This document shows positions 1 to 6,585 of a stretch of DNA of 12,901 nucleotides, one piece after another. Made by a program: the position numbers and the translations under genes. This stretch comes from Burkholderiales bacterium UBA954. Lineage in GTDB: Bacteria > Pseudomonadota > Gammaproteobacteria > Burkholderiales > Burkholderiaceae_A. Under the pieces are notes generated by a model, which saw only the letters and a list, made by a program, of their open reading frames with translations, made no database searches and was not told the origin of the DNA. The DNA lies in assembly GCA_002293155.1 (NCBI GenBank), contig DBCQ01000015.1, positions 5,962-18,862 of the forward strand, given 5' to 3'. The first letter of the stretch is position 1; each line of letters begins with the position of its first letter.

Positions 1-611
1 TCGATACCTTTGAAAATATCTTTTACCGTGATCAACCCACGTAACTCAAAGGCGTCGTTAACCACTAAGACCCGTTCGATACGGTACTGATGCATCAGGG
101 CCTTTGCCTCTTCGATGCTCGCACCCTCTTTCACGGTGACCAGCCGATCTTTCGGAGTCATGATGGCCGCGACCGGCTGATCCAGCCGGGTCTCGAAACG
201 GCGATCGCGATTGGTCACAATGCCTGCCACCTTGCCGTCTTTAACAACTGGAAGACCAGAAATCTTCTTCTCTGCAGATAGGGCTAGCAGCTGACGCACA
301 CTCATATCAGGCGACACGGTGATCGGATCTTTCACGACGCCGGCCTCAAAGCGCTTTACCTTAAAGACCTCCTGCGCCTGGAGTTCGGCGGTGAGATTCT
401 TATGAATGATGCCGATTCCGCCCTCTTCGGCGATTGCAATCGCCAGCCGGGACTCGGTAACCGTATCCATTGCGGCAGAGACAACCGGTAGGTTTAAATC
501 AATATCGCGCGTGAGTTTTGTCGACAGCAGGGTGTCTCGGGGGAGGACTTGCGAGTAGTCCGGCACCAAAAGAACATCGTCGAATGTCAGGGCTTTTTGC
601 AGCAGGCGCAT
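1..611 (-). CDS. guaB: IMP dehydrogenase, N-terminal part (3' end beyond the left edge)
   Basis: Inosine-5'-monophosphate dehydrogenase oxidises IMP to XMP with NAD+, the committed step of GMP synthesis in the cytoplasm. The 203 codons present begin [20 protein letters not shown], the usual start of the family, and continue through the first part of the TIM barrel ([24 protein letters not shown]). From about residue 93 to the window edge the sequence is the inserted pair of CBS domains (Bateman module), seen as [34 protein letters not shown] and [20 protein letters not shown]. The catalytic cysteine loop and the rest of the barrel lie outside the window. The ATG at 611 is preceded by GGAG (617-620) at 5 nt spacing. 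It follows ratB by 26 bases on the same strand, so it may be cotranscribed with ratA-ratB, but a perfect TATAAT box at the end of ratB suggests its own promoter. Identity is certain; only completeness is lacking. Confidence 0.97.
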   Translation of the reverse strand, partial: MRLLQKALTFDDVLLVPDYSQVLPRDTLLSTKLTRDIDLNLPVVSAAMDTVTESRLAIAIAEEGGIGIIHKNLTAELQAQEVFKVKRFEAGVVKDPITVSPDMSVRQLLALSAEKKISGLPVVKDGKVAGIVTNRDRRFETRLDQPVAAIMTPKDRLVTVKEGASIEEAKALMHQYRIERVLVVNDAFELRGLITVKDIFKGI

Positions 612-636
612 GGGCGCTCCAGAATTCCAAAGACGG

Positions 637-642
637 ATTATA
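637..642 (-). promoter_or_regulatory. Candidate -10 box (TATAAT) of a guaB promoter
   Basis: Read on the minus strand, 642-637 is a perfect TATAAT whose TAA doubles as the stop codon of the upstream RnfH-family gene. A start site about 7 bases downstream would give a leader of roughly 20 nt carrying the GGAG site of guaB. No good -35 match is visible at 16-18 bases spacing (GCAGAA at 17), so the call rests on the -10 box and its position. Confidence 0.4.
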
Positions 643-1060
643 CCGAGCCCGCCCGCCAGTTCTGCTTGTGCGCGCGCTTTGCCCGTTGACGCTCAAGCCG
701 GGCCTTCGCGCGGGCCTTAGTCTCGATCTTGGCCCGCTCACGCCGGGCCTCTTTAGGGTCTGCAATTAGGCCCCGCCAGAGTTCAATTCGATCGCCGGGC
801 ATCAAGGGTTCAGATCTCTCTCGGGGCTCACCGAAGACACCAATTGCCTTAGCCTCGCGAGCCGCTTGGCGCAGTGCCTCTGATAGCCCCTCGTGGATAA
901 GAGCATGATCAATGGTCTGGCCACGCGTGACCAGAATCTCCTGCCGAATCGACTTGCCCGGCCAGACCGCACAGATTTCCACACGAAACGTCATGTCATC
1001 GCACCCCACGTCTGACGTTTGCGGCAGATCTGTCGCGGGTGCTGTAGGCCGATTCTTCAT
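638..1060 (-). CDS. ratB: RnfH/RatB-family ubiquitin-fold protein
   Basis: Small cytoplasmic protein of the RnfH family (UPF0125; RatB/YfjF in E. coli), 140 residues, whose biochemical role is not settled. The family has a beta-grasp, ubiquitin-like fold. Its signature is seen from about residue 23 on: [20 protein letters not shown], then the strongly conserved [22 protein letters not shown] near residues 87-108. The last 35 or so residues are an Arg/Lys/Ala-rich tail, longer than usual in the family. The ATG at 1060 lies just past the ratA stop (1064-1066) with AAGG about 8 bases upstream inside the last ratA codons. A TTG immediately before it (1063) and an internal ATG at 994, which would give a protein nearer the typical length, are alternatives. 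In E. coli the homologues of smpB, ratA and ratB are also neighbours with smpB divergent, which supports the family call. It was named as a partner of the RatA toxin, but an antitoxin role has not been established. Confidence 0.85.
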   Translation of the reverse strand: MKNRPTAPATDLPQTSDVGCDDMTFRVEICAVWPGKSIRQEILVTRGQTIDHALIHEGLSEALRQAAREAKAIGVFGEPRERSEPLMPGDRIELWRGLIADPKEARRERAKIETKARAKARLERQRAKRAHKQNWRAGSV

Positions 1061-1063
1061 CAA

Positions 1064-1498
1064 TTACCTTAAATAAACCGCTTCAGCACGGGAAACAAAG
1101 GAATCGACAAATGTGGCGGTGATATGGGCAAACACTGGCCCAATCACCTTCTCCAGTAGGCCACTCGAAAAATGGTAATCGAGACGAAACTCGACCTTAC
1201 AGGCCTCTGCAGAGAGCGCGATAAATCGCCATCGCCCTTCAAGCGAACGAAAGGGGCCCGACAAGAGCCGCATCTCAATGCACTCCCCCGGGACATTCAC
1301 ATTTCGCGTGCTAAAGGACTGCTTGATTCCCTTAAAGTCGATTTCTAGCTCGGCTGAGACGATGTTGTCCTTTTGATCTAGAATTCGGCCTCCCGCGCAC
1401 CAGGGCAAGAAAGCGGGGTAGTCTTCGCACTTGGCGACTAGGTCGTACATCTGCTTGGCCGAAAACGGCACAAGAACAGTTTTAGAAACATCAGGCAT
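1064..1498 (-). CDS. ratA: RatA-type START/SRPBCC-domain protein (ribosome association toxin / Coq10-like)
   Basis: A 144-residue protein that is a single SRPBCC (START-like, polyketide cyclase) domain. The N-terminus [20 protein letters not shown] and the segments [40 protein letters not shown] and [20 protein letters not shown] match RatA (YfjG). E. coli RatA was described as a toxin that binds the 50S subunit and blocks 70S assembly. Homologues of the Coq10 type bind ubiquinone and assist respiration, so the in vivo role here may be quinone handling rather than toxicity. The fold includes a hydrophobic pocket but no catalytic residues can be pointed to. It is the first gene of the leftward set ratA-ratB-guaB and lies 10 bases from the start of divergent smpB. 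The run GGGG sits directly against the ATG, too close for a normal Shine-Dalgarno, while a TAAAAT box ends 5 bases before the start codon; the gene may be leaderless. Confidence 0.9.
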   Translation of the reverse strand: MPDVSKTVLVPFSAKQMYDLVAKCEDYPAFLPWCAGGRILDQKDNIVSAELEIDFKGIKQSFSTRNVNVPGECIEMRLLSGPFRSLEGRWRFIALSAEACKVEFRLDYHFSSGLLEKVIGPVFAHITATFVDSFVSRAEAVYLR

Positions 1499-1503
1499 CC
1501 CCT

Positions 1504-1509
1504 ATTTTA
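1504..1509 (-). promoter_or_regulatory. Candidate -10 box (TAAAAT) for ratA
   Basis: On the minus strand 1509-1504 reads TAAAAT, 5 of 6 matches to the sigma-70 -10 consensus. It ends 5 bases before the ratA ATG, so transcription would begin at or next to the start codon. No clear -35 is seen (TTCTTG at 16 spacing is weak). The box overlaps the first base of the smpB start codon on the other strand. Confidence 0.3.
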
Positions 1510-1964
1510 TGTCGATCATCCAGAACAAGAAGGCATTTCACGACTACTTCATAGAGGAACGCTATGAGGCTGGGATCGCGCTCGAGGGTTGGGAGGTCAA
1601 GGCTATCCGGGCGGGCCGATCTAACCTTAAAGAGGCCTATGTCATCGTTCGGCAGGGTGAGGTCTACCTAATTGGCTGCCACATCTCGGCCCTGCCCGAG
1701 GCCTCAAAGCATGTGAGCCCAGACCCAGTTCGGACCCGAAAACTACTCCTGAAAGCCGAGGAGATTCGTAAGCTGATCGGAAAGGTTGAGCGGGCGGGCT
1801 ACGCCCTAGTGCCCATCGACATGCACTACGTCCGCGGCCGTATCAAGCTCGAAATTGGCCTGGCAAAGGGGAAAAAACAGCATGACAAACGCGACACCGA
1901 GAAGGACCGGGAGTGGGCGCGTGAAAAGCAGCGGCTTATCCGGGACGCGGTAAAAAGGGCCTAA
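1509..1964 (+). CDS. smpB: SsrA-binding protein SmpB
   Basis: SmpB binds tmRNA and brings it to stalled ribosomes for trans-translation, rescuing the ribosome and tagging the unfinished peptide. At 151 residues it has the usual length. The N-terminus [20 protein letters not shown] is followed by the conserved [19 protein letters not shown], then the barrel core ([26 protein letters not shown]) and the [20 protein letters not shown] segment. The C-terminal tail [18 protein letters not shown] becomes helical in the decoding centre. The frame stays open upstream to 1431, but the family start and the overlap with ratA place the real start at the ATG at 1509. No Shine-Dalgarno is visible before it; only an AGG 13 bases away. 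The tmRNA gene itself is not in the window. The gene is divergent from ratA. Confidence 0.97.
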   Translation: MSIIQNKKAFHDYFIEERYEAGIALEGWEVKAIRAGRSNLKEAYVIVRQGEVYLIGCHISALPEASKHVSPDPVRTRKLLLKAEEIRKLIGKVERAGYALVPIDMHYVRGRIKLEIGLAKGKKQHDKRDTEKDREWAREKQRLIRDAVKRA

Positions 1965-1994
1965 ACCGTCCCGTTTTTCTCGCGAAAATGGGGG

Positions 1995-2004
1995 AGCCTA
2001 GGCT
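1995..2004. repeat. Perfect 10-bp palindrome AGCCTAGGCT upstream of the small membrane protein
   Basis: AGCCTAGGCT is its own reverse complement and runs into the TAGAAT -10 box of the gene starting at 2016, sharing one base. Its placement against a promoter could suit an operator, but ten bases is short and it may be chance. Confidence 0.35.
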
Positions 2005-2009
2005 AGAAT
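2004..2009 (+). promoter_or_regulatory. Candidate -10 box (TAGAAT) for the small membrane protein gene
   Basis: TAGAAT matches the sigma-70 -10 consensus in 5 of 6 positions. It ends 6 bases before the ATG at 2016, where no Shine-Dalgarno is present, so a leaderless transcript is likely if it is used. The -35 region at 17 spacing (CGCGAA) is poor. The surrounding bases 1998-2014 recur almost unchanged in front of ppsA. Confidence 0.45.
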
Positions 2010-2015
2010 CCCGGC

Positions 2016-2285
2016 ATGCCGCTCGCAAGCTTAATCGTCTGTTTCTTTGGTGTGCTCGTCTGTATTTTTGCTGACGTGTGGACAGGGCTTTGCGCGATGG
2101 GTCTGGGCATCTTATCAATCGCCTTTTCGATCCACACCGCTGTAGACCTCCATCGAAAAGCCGAAGCAAAAGAGGCTGAGCGGCAACGCCTGCTGAAGGT
2201 TGCGAAAGAGGCCCAAGAACAAAAAGAAAAGCAAGAGCGCGAATGGCTTGAGAAAAATAAAAGAGGGTCTCCTCAGACCACCTAG
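2016..2285 (+). CDS. Unrecognised small membrane protein with charged helical tail
   Basis: An 89-residue protein not recognised as any named family. Residues about 3-20 ([18 protein letters not shown]) and 24-42 ([18 protein letters not shown]) are two hydrophobic helices separated by a very short turn, consistent with a hairpin in the inner membrane. From about residue 45 to 83 the chain is almost entirely Lys, Glu, Arg, Gln and Ala ([15 protein letters not shown] onwards), predicting a long amphipathic or coiled-coil helix, presumably on the cytoplasmic side given its positive charge. Support for it being real: a TAGAAT box just upstream, a coherent topology with sharp composition change, and use of the only free interval between smpB and ppsA. 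Against: no Shine-Dalgarno and no family match. The stop TAG overlaps the stop of convergent ppsA within the shared CTAG at 2282-2285. It follows smpB by 51 bases. The function is unknown. Confidence 0.65.
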   Translation: MPLASLIVCFFGVLVCIFADVWTGLCAMGLGILSIAFSIHTAVDLHRKAEAKEAERQRLLKVAKEAQEQKEKQEREWLEKNKRGSPQTT

Positions 2286-4723
2286 GGTTTGGCCAGGGCC
2301 CTCCAGGTGTCAACCACCGTATCGGGGTTTAAGGAAATCGATTGGATCCCAATCTCCATTAGCCAGTGGGCAAGATCCGGGTGATCCGAAGGCCCCTGAC
2401 CGCAGATACCCACATATTTATTGGCACGGTTACACGCATCAACCGCCATTTTTAAGAGAATCTTCACAGCAGGATCTCGCTCATCAAAGCCATCAGCAAC
2501 AAGGCCCGAATCCCGATCAAGCCCCAAGGTTAGCTGGGTTAGGTCATTTGAGCCGATTGAAAAGCCATCAAAGTATTTTAAAAACTCGTCAGCCAATAAT
2601 GCATTGGATGGCAGCTCACACATCATAATGAGTCGCAGGCCGCCCTCGCCTTTTGCATCAGCACCACTGCCGCGGATTAGCCCATAGCGGCCCAGAAGCG
2701 CCTCTACCCCCTGAGCCTCCTTCACTGTGCGGACAAAGGGAACCATCAACTCCACATTGGTGAGGCCCATGTCCTCGCGCACGCGATGCATCGCCAGGCA
2801 TTCCATCTCAAAACAATCTTCAAAGTTTTTTGCTAAATACCGCGAGGCACCACGAAATCCCAGCATCGGGTTTTCTTCCTCAGGCTCATAACGCGACCCA
2901 CCGATGAGTTTGCGATACTCATTTGATTTGAAATCCGATAGCCGGACGATGACCGGCTTTGGCCAGAAGGCGGCGGCGATTGTGGCAACGCCTTCGGCAA
3001 GCTTGTCGATAAAAAAATCACGCGGTGATGCATGGCCACGAGAGATTTTCTCCACAGCATTTTTGAGATCAGCATCTAGGTTTGGATAATCAAGAATCGC
3101 CTTGGGATGGACCCCGATGTTGTTGTTGATAATGAACTCAAGTCGAGCGAGACCAACCCCATGGTTGGGTGTCGATTGAAAATCAAAGGCAAGCTGCGGG
3201 TTACCGACATTCATCATGACCTTCAGCGGGATCTGCGGCATCTCACCCACATGAACAGTCGAGACCTCGGTCTCGAGCAGCCCTGAATAAATTTTTCCTG
3301 TATCGCCCTCAGCGCACGAGACCGTGACCTGCTGACCATCTCTCACATGGTCGGTCGCATCTCCACAGCCCACAACAGCCGGAATCCCGAGCTCGCGGGC
3401 AATAATTGCGGCGTGACAGGTTCGCCCACCGCGATTGGTCACAATGGCCGAGGCGCGCTTCATGACCGGCTCCCAGTTGGGATCGGTCATGTCAGTGACC
3501 AACACATCGCCAGGCTGAACGCGCTCCATCTCGCGGGCATCCTCGATAACCCGGACCTGGCCAGCGCCAATTTTCTGGCCAATCGCGCGACCCTCGACCA
3601 ACACCTCACCCGACGCCTTTAACTTAAATTTCTGCTGAGAGTCTGCCCCCTTTTGTCGGGACTTTACGGTCTCTGGGCGAGCCTGAAGAATGTAAAGCTT
3701 GCCGTCATTACCGTCTAAGCCCCACTCGATATCCATCGGCCTTTGGTAATGTTGTTCAATTGTTAGCGCGTAGGCCGCGAGCTCTGAAGTCTGCTCTGGT
3801 GTCAGTGAATACCGATACCGATCGGCATCCGGCACATCAATCGTTTTAACTGCTTTTCCAGAGGCCTTTCGTTCGGCCTCGGTAGCGAAGATCATTTTGA
3901 TTAGCTTACTGCCCAACTGACGCCGTATGACCGCAGACTTCCCCGCCCTTAGCATTGGCTTGTGAACATAGAACTCGTCTGGATTAACCGCCCCTTGAAC
4001 GACGGTCTCTCCCAACCCATAAGAACTTGTGATGAACACCACATCGTTAAACCCGGACTCGGTGTCCATCGTAAACATGACCCCGGCTGCGCCTAAGTCG
4101 GAGCGCACCATCCGTTGTATTCCTGCTGAGAGCGCGACATCGGCATGGGCAAATCCCTTGTGCACCCGATAGCTAATGGCCCGATCGTTATAAAGCGATG
4201 CAAAAACGTGCTTGATTCTATCGAGGACCTCATCGATGCCATTGACATTGAGATAGGATTCCTGCTGCCCGGCAAACGACGCATCGGGCAGATCCTCCGC
4301 GGTAGCAGATGATCGAACGGCAACCGAGACCCCGGGGCTATCCTTTATCAGCGCCTCGTAATGGGCGCGAATCTGCGACTCGAGCACTGGAGGTAGCGGG
4401 GTCTGAAGCACCATTTGACGGATTGCATCCCCACATACGGCAAGGGCCCGGACATCCTCCACATTGAGGCTATCGAGTCGTTGATTGATTCTCTCCCGCA
4501 GGCCCCCGAAATCCAGAAATGCACGAAAGGCGCTCGCGGTTGTCGCAAATCCGCCGGGAACCCTCACCCCCGCTGAGCCCAGCTGCGAGATCATCTCGCC
4601 TAAGGAGGAGTTCTTGCCACCTACTGAGTCGACATCCGTCATTCGGAGCTGCCCAAATGGAATAACCCAAGACTCTTGTTGGGGATCCTGGTTGTGTGCC
4701 AGCGATTGCGCCAATTTGTTCAT
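2282..4723 (-). CDS. ppsA: Phosphoenolpyruvate synthase (pyruvate, water dikinase)
   Basis: Converts pyruvate, ATP and water to PEP, AMP and phosphate, the entry to gluconeogenesis from three-carbon acids; cytoplasmic. The 813-residue protein is a little longer than usual. Order of parts: the N-terminal ATP-grasp nucleotide-binding domain with [13 protein letters not shown] and [20 protein letters not shown]; the swivelling phosphohistidine domain with [20 protein letters not shown], catalytic His437; and the C-terminal PEP/pyruvate TIM barrel with [20 protein letters not shown] and [11 protein letters not shown], general acid Cys774. Thr435, two residues before the histidine, is the position phosphorylated by PpsR in E. 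coli. The ATG at 4723 has AAGG 8 bases upstream; a GTG at 4732 is open too but lies directly on that AAGG. It is divergent from ppsR, as in E. coli. No stem-loop terminator is seen at its 3' end. Confidence 0.97.
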   Translation of the reverse strand: MNKLAQSLAHNQDPQQESWVIPFGQLRMTDVDSVGGKNSSLGEMISQLGSAGVRVPGGFATTASAFRAFLDFGGLRERINQRLDSLNVEDVRALAVCGDAIRQMVLQTPLPPVLESQIRAHYEALIKDSPGVSVAVRSSATAEDLPDASFAGQQESYLNVNGIDEVLDRIKHVFASLYNDRAISYRVHKGFAHADVALSAGIQRMVRSDLGAAGVMFTMDTESGFNDVVFITSSYGLGETVVQGAVNPDEFYVHKPMLRAGKSAVIRRQLGSKLIKMIFATEAERKASGKAVKTIDVPDADRYRYSLTPEQTSELAAYALTIEQHYQRPMDIEWGLDGNDGKLYILQARPETVKSRQKGADSQQKFKLKASGEVLVEGRAIGQKIGAGQVRVIEDAREMERVQPGDVLVTDMTDPNWEPVMKRASAIVTNRGGRTCHAAIIARELGIPAVVGCGDATDHVRDGQQVTVSCAEGDTGKIYSGLLETEVSTVHVGEMPQIPLKVMMNVGNPQLAFDFQSTPNHGVGLARLEFIINNNIGVHPKAILDYPNLDADLKNAVEKISRGHASPRDFFIDKLAEGVATIAAAFWPKPVIVRLSDFKSNEYRKLIGGSRYEPEEENPMLGFRGASRYLAKNFEDCFEMECLAMHRVREDMGLTNVELMVPFVRTVKEAQGVEALLGRYGLIRGSGADAKGEGGLRLIMMCELPSNALLADEFLKYFDGFSIGSNDLTQLTLGLDRDSGLVADGFDERDPAVKILLKMAVDACNRANKYVGICGQGPSDHPDLAHWLMEIGIQSISLNPDTVVDTWRALAKP

Positions 4724-4767
4724 TCGGTACACCTTGAAGATAATGAAAGATCTGCAACTAATCCGGG

Positions 4768-4773
4768 ATTCTA
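4768..4773 (-). promoter_or_regulatory. Candidate -10 box (TAGAAT) for ppsA
   Basis: On the minus strand 4773-4768 reads TAGAAT, inside CTAGGTAGAATCCCGG (4778-4763). Transcription would start near 4761, giving a leader of just under 40 nt with AAGG well placed for the ATG at 4723. The -35 candidate at 17 spacing, AGGTCA (4796-4791), is weak and already overlaps the ppsR start codon, so the two divergent genes must share control sequence. Confidence 0.5.
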
Positions 4774-4789
4774 CCTAGTCTCGCGCCCT

Positions 4790-5647
4790 ATGACCTCGAG
4801 CCTTACCGATCAAGCCGCTCCAGACCCTATCATCCCCGCAGGGCGTACCGTGTTCTTTGTCTCCGACGGCACGGGAATCACGGCCGAGACCTTCGGATCG
4901 TCGATCCTGGCCCAGTTCGATAGCCTGCGGTTTCGGCTTAGGCGAATCCCCTTTGTCGACAGTCTGGAGAAGGCCGACGACGCAGCCAACGTCATCGAGA
5001 CCCAGGCCAAGGAAGATGGAAAGCGGCCAATCGTATTTTCGACCCTGGTCAACACGAGAATTCTGGAGCGCATTAAGCGGGTTCAGGCCCTTCATCTTGA
5101 ACTGTTTCAGACCTTTGTCGAGCCGCTTGAACGTGAGCTCGATCTGAAATCAAGCCACACCATTGGTCGGTTCCATCACGCTACCGATTCCGATGCGTAT
5201 AAAAACCGTATCGAGGCTATTAACTATTCGCTCGCCCACGACGATGGCCAGTCAATCAAAAACCTGCGCGAGGCAGACGTTATTCTGATTGGTGTCTCAC
5301 GCAGTGGTAAGACACCCACAAGCCTTTATCTGGCCATGCAGCATGGCTTAAAGGTAGCCAACTGCCCGCTGATCCCGGAAGACTTTGAACGCGATGCCCT
5401 TCCCTCGACGATCGCTGGCTTTAAACCAAAACTCTTCGGTCTAACCATCGACGCGGAGAGGCTTTCTCAGATTCGTAATGAGCGCAGGCCTGGCTCTAAA
5501 TATGCCTCCATCGAAAACTGTCGCATGGAGGTGGGCTGTGCCGAACAGATGATGAAGCGCGAGTCAATCCCCTCGCTATCGACGACAACAAAGTCGATTG
5601 AGGAGATTGCAACGACGATTCTGACTAAGCGAGGCATTGGGCGGTAA
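4790..5647 (+). CDS. ppsR: PEP synthetase regulatory protein (bifunctional kinase/pyrophosphorylase, DUF299)
   Basis: PpsR switches PEP synthase off by ADP-dependent phosphorylation of a threonine next to the catalytic histidine and on again by phosphate-dependent removal, which makes pyrophosphate. The 285-residue product has the family length. Visible signatures are RTVFFVSDGTGITAETFG near residues 19-36, the DUF299 hallmark FHHATDSDAYKNRIEAINYS at 128-147, and the P-loop GVSRSGKTPTSLYLA at 168-182, followed by KVANCPLIPED. The frame is open back to 4676 inside ppsA, but the family start and the divergent layout favour the ATG at 4790. No Shine-Dalgarno precedes it; a TAGTCT box (4776-4781) ends 8 bases before the ATG. 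Its target enzyme gene is the immediate divergent neighbour, which fits the function. It converges on the methyltransferase gene with 32 bases between stops and no evident terminator. Confidence 0.95.
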   Translation: MTSSLTDQAAPDPIIPAGRTVFFVSDGTGITAETFGSSILAQFDSLRFRLRRIPFVDSLEKADDAANVIETQAKEDGKRPIVFSTLVNTRILERIKRVQALHLELFQTFVEPLERELDLKSSHTIGRFHHATDSDAYKNRIEAINYSLAHDDGQSIKNLREADVILIGVSRSGKTPTSLYLAMQHGLKVANCPLIPEDFERDALPSTIAGFKPKLFGLTIDAERLSQIRNERRPGSKYASIENCRMEVGCAEQMMKRESIPSLSTTTKSIEEIATTILTKRGIGR

Positions 5648-5679
5648 GGAATTTCTCGCGAGCCAACCGCCTCATCAGA

Positions 5680-6585
5680 TCATGCGAGTGTCTGCCTGCG
5701 CCGCATCTCAAAAAAACAAATACCTGCAGCCACCGCCACATTGAGTGACTCGACTGCGGCTGTCTGTGGAATCACCACCACCTGGGCTTTACTAAGAAAC
5801 TCCTGGGCAACGCCATCGCCCTCTTGGCCAAATACCCAGGCAATCGGCTGATTCAATTGAAGCCCCGCTGAATAAAGCGACACCGCATCGGGCTGGTTCG
5901 CTGTTGAGAGCAGATGAAAGCCTTGTAGACGACAGGCATCAATGACCTGCCTTGCATCAACACCTTGACGAATCGTCATCTGAAAATGAGCACCCATTGC
6001 GGCTCGCAGCACCTTGGGCGACCACGGATCGACAGTGCCTGTGACACACCAACATTGTGCAATACCCGCAGCGGCTGCCGAGCGCAATAAGGCACCCAGA
6101 TTACCGGGGTCTTGAATTCGATCAACAATAACAACTGCGGACTGCATCAATGCTTTTCGGCCTGCCGACGGCTGGGTTTCGTTACTGCCGGGGTCGTTAC
6201 TGCCTGGGTCATCATTGGCACCCGATGAAATTGGAACTTCAATTACGAGACCCCATCCGAGAGAGGATTCAATCTGGGTGATCTCTGAAAAGCAATCGGC
6301 AGGAATTATCCAAACCTCGCGAAAACTCTGGATACCTCGGGGTGCGCTGGCCAAGAGATCGGCAAGCAGTAGTTTCTCTGAGGCCACAAGGATCGGCAAC
6401 GAGGTCTGTGTATCAAAATAACTTCTGCATAGCCGCTCTCCTTCGACCCAGGCAGCGTTGTGAGACCGGCGCAGACGCCCGCCCATCACGAGATCTCTGA
6501 GCAGCTTAATGTGGGGGTTTTTGCGCGAACGAATCTCTTTTGTAATCGTCGCCATGCGCGCCGCGTCAGAATTAGCCTGGTTCAT
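5680..6585 (-). CDS. TrmH/SpoU-family RNA 2'-O-methyltransferase
   Basis: SAM-dependent ribose 2'-O-methyltransferase of the SPOUT class, probably acting on rRNA; the exact target cannot be read from the sequence. The 301 residues comprise an N-terminal L30e-like substrate-binding region (RSRKNPHIKLLRDLV, WVEGERLC), a polar linker near 120-145, and the knotted catalytic domain from about 150. The three SpoU motifs are present: DRIQDPGNLGALLRSAAAAG (Asn162, Arg168), WVFGQEGDGV (Glu255) and VVIPQTAAVESLNVAVAAG (Ser280, Asn282). The linker contains a 15-base tandem duplication encoding DPGSN twice. The ATG at 6585 overlaps the rnhB stop as ATGA, indicating translational coupling; GGA 6 bases upstream is a weak Shine-Dalgarno. 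A later ATG at 6555 lacks one. It is the last gene of the leftward bamA-lpx run. An RlmB-like or TsnR-like role are the alternatives, so no symbol is given. Confidence 0.9.
   Translation of the reverse strand: MNQANSDAARMATITKEIRSRKNPHIKLLRDLVMGGRLRRSHNAAWVEGERLCRSYFDTQTSLPILVASEKLLLADLLASAPRGIQSFREVWIIPADCFSEITQIESSLGWGLVIEVPISSGANDDPGSNDPGSNETQPSAGRKALMQSAVVIVDRIQDPGNLGALLRSAAAAGIAQCWCVTGTVDPWSPKVLRAAMGAHFQMTIRQGVDARQVIDACRLQGFHLLSTANQPDAVSLYSAGLQLNQPIAWVFGQEGDGVAQEFLSKAQVVVIPQTAAVESLNVAVAAGICFFEMRRRQTLA
6181..6210 (-). repeat. 15-bp tandem duplication in the methyltransferase linker
   Basis: Positions 6181-6195 and 6196-6210 are two copies of a 15-base unit differing at one base (gttactgccggggtc and gttactgcctgggtc on the plus strand). 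Being a multiple of three, it keeps the frame and encodes DPGSN-DPGSN at residues 126-135, in the linker between the RNA-binding and catalytic domains. Confidence 0.9.

Noticed and set aside
499..769. Two open frames on opposite strands across the guaB start and ratB end
   Set aside because: Both are shadows of guaB and ratB, with Arg/Pro/Ser-rich composition and no domain resemblance.
1064..1498. ratA and ratB as a proven toxin-antitoxin pair
   Set aside because: The names come from E. coli; RatB has not been established as an antitoxin, and homologues of RatA act in quinone binding. The pair is reported only as neighbours.
1431..1508. Upstream extension of smpB by 26 residues
   Set aside because: The added residues do not resemble SmpB, overlap ratA on the other strand, and the family begins at the ATG at 1509.
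1970..1992. Hairpin CCCGTTTT / AAAATGGG (8 bp with one G-T pair, 7-nt loop) after smpB as a terminator
   Set aside because: No U-run follows the stem on either strand and the stem is AT-rich in its inner half, so it does not fit an intrinsic terminator.
1936..2313. 125-codon leftward open frame antisense to the small membrane protein
   Set aside because: Arg/Pro/Ser/Leu-rich shadow composition, crosses both the smpB and ppsA ends, and has no promoter-like sequence or family likeness.
2200..2628. 142-codon rightward open frame across the small membrane protein and the ppsA 3' end
   Set aside because: It runs antisense to conserved ppsA sequence, is Gln/His/Pro/Ser-rich and has no plausible start signals.
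4676..4789. Upstream extension of ppsR into ppsA
   Set aside because: The extra 38 residues are unlike the family N-terminus and lie antisense to the conserved start of ppsA.
5648..5679. Possible terminator between convergent ppsR and the methyltransferase gene
   Set aside because: Only an 8-bp palindrome CTCGCGAG (5655-5662) with no loop or U-run is present, insufficient for a terminator call.
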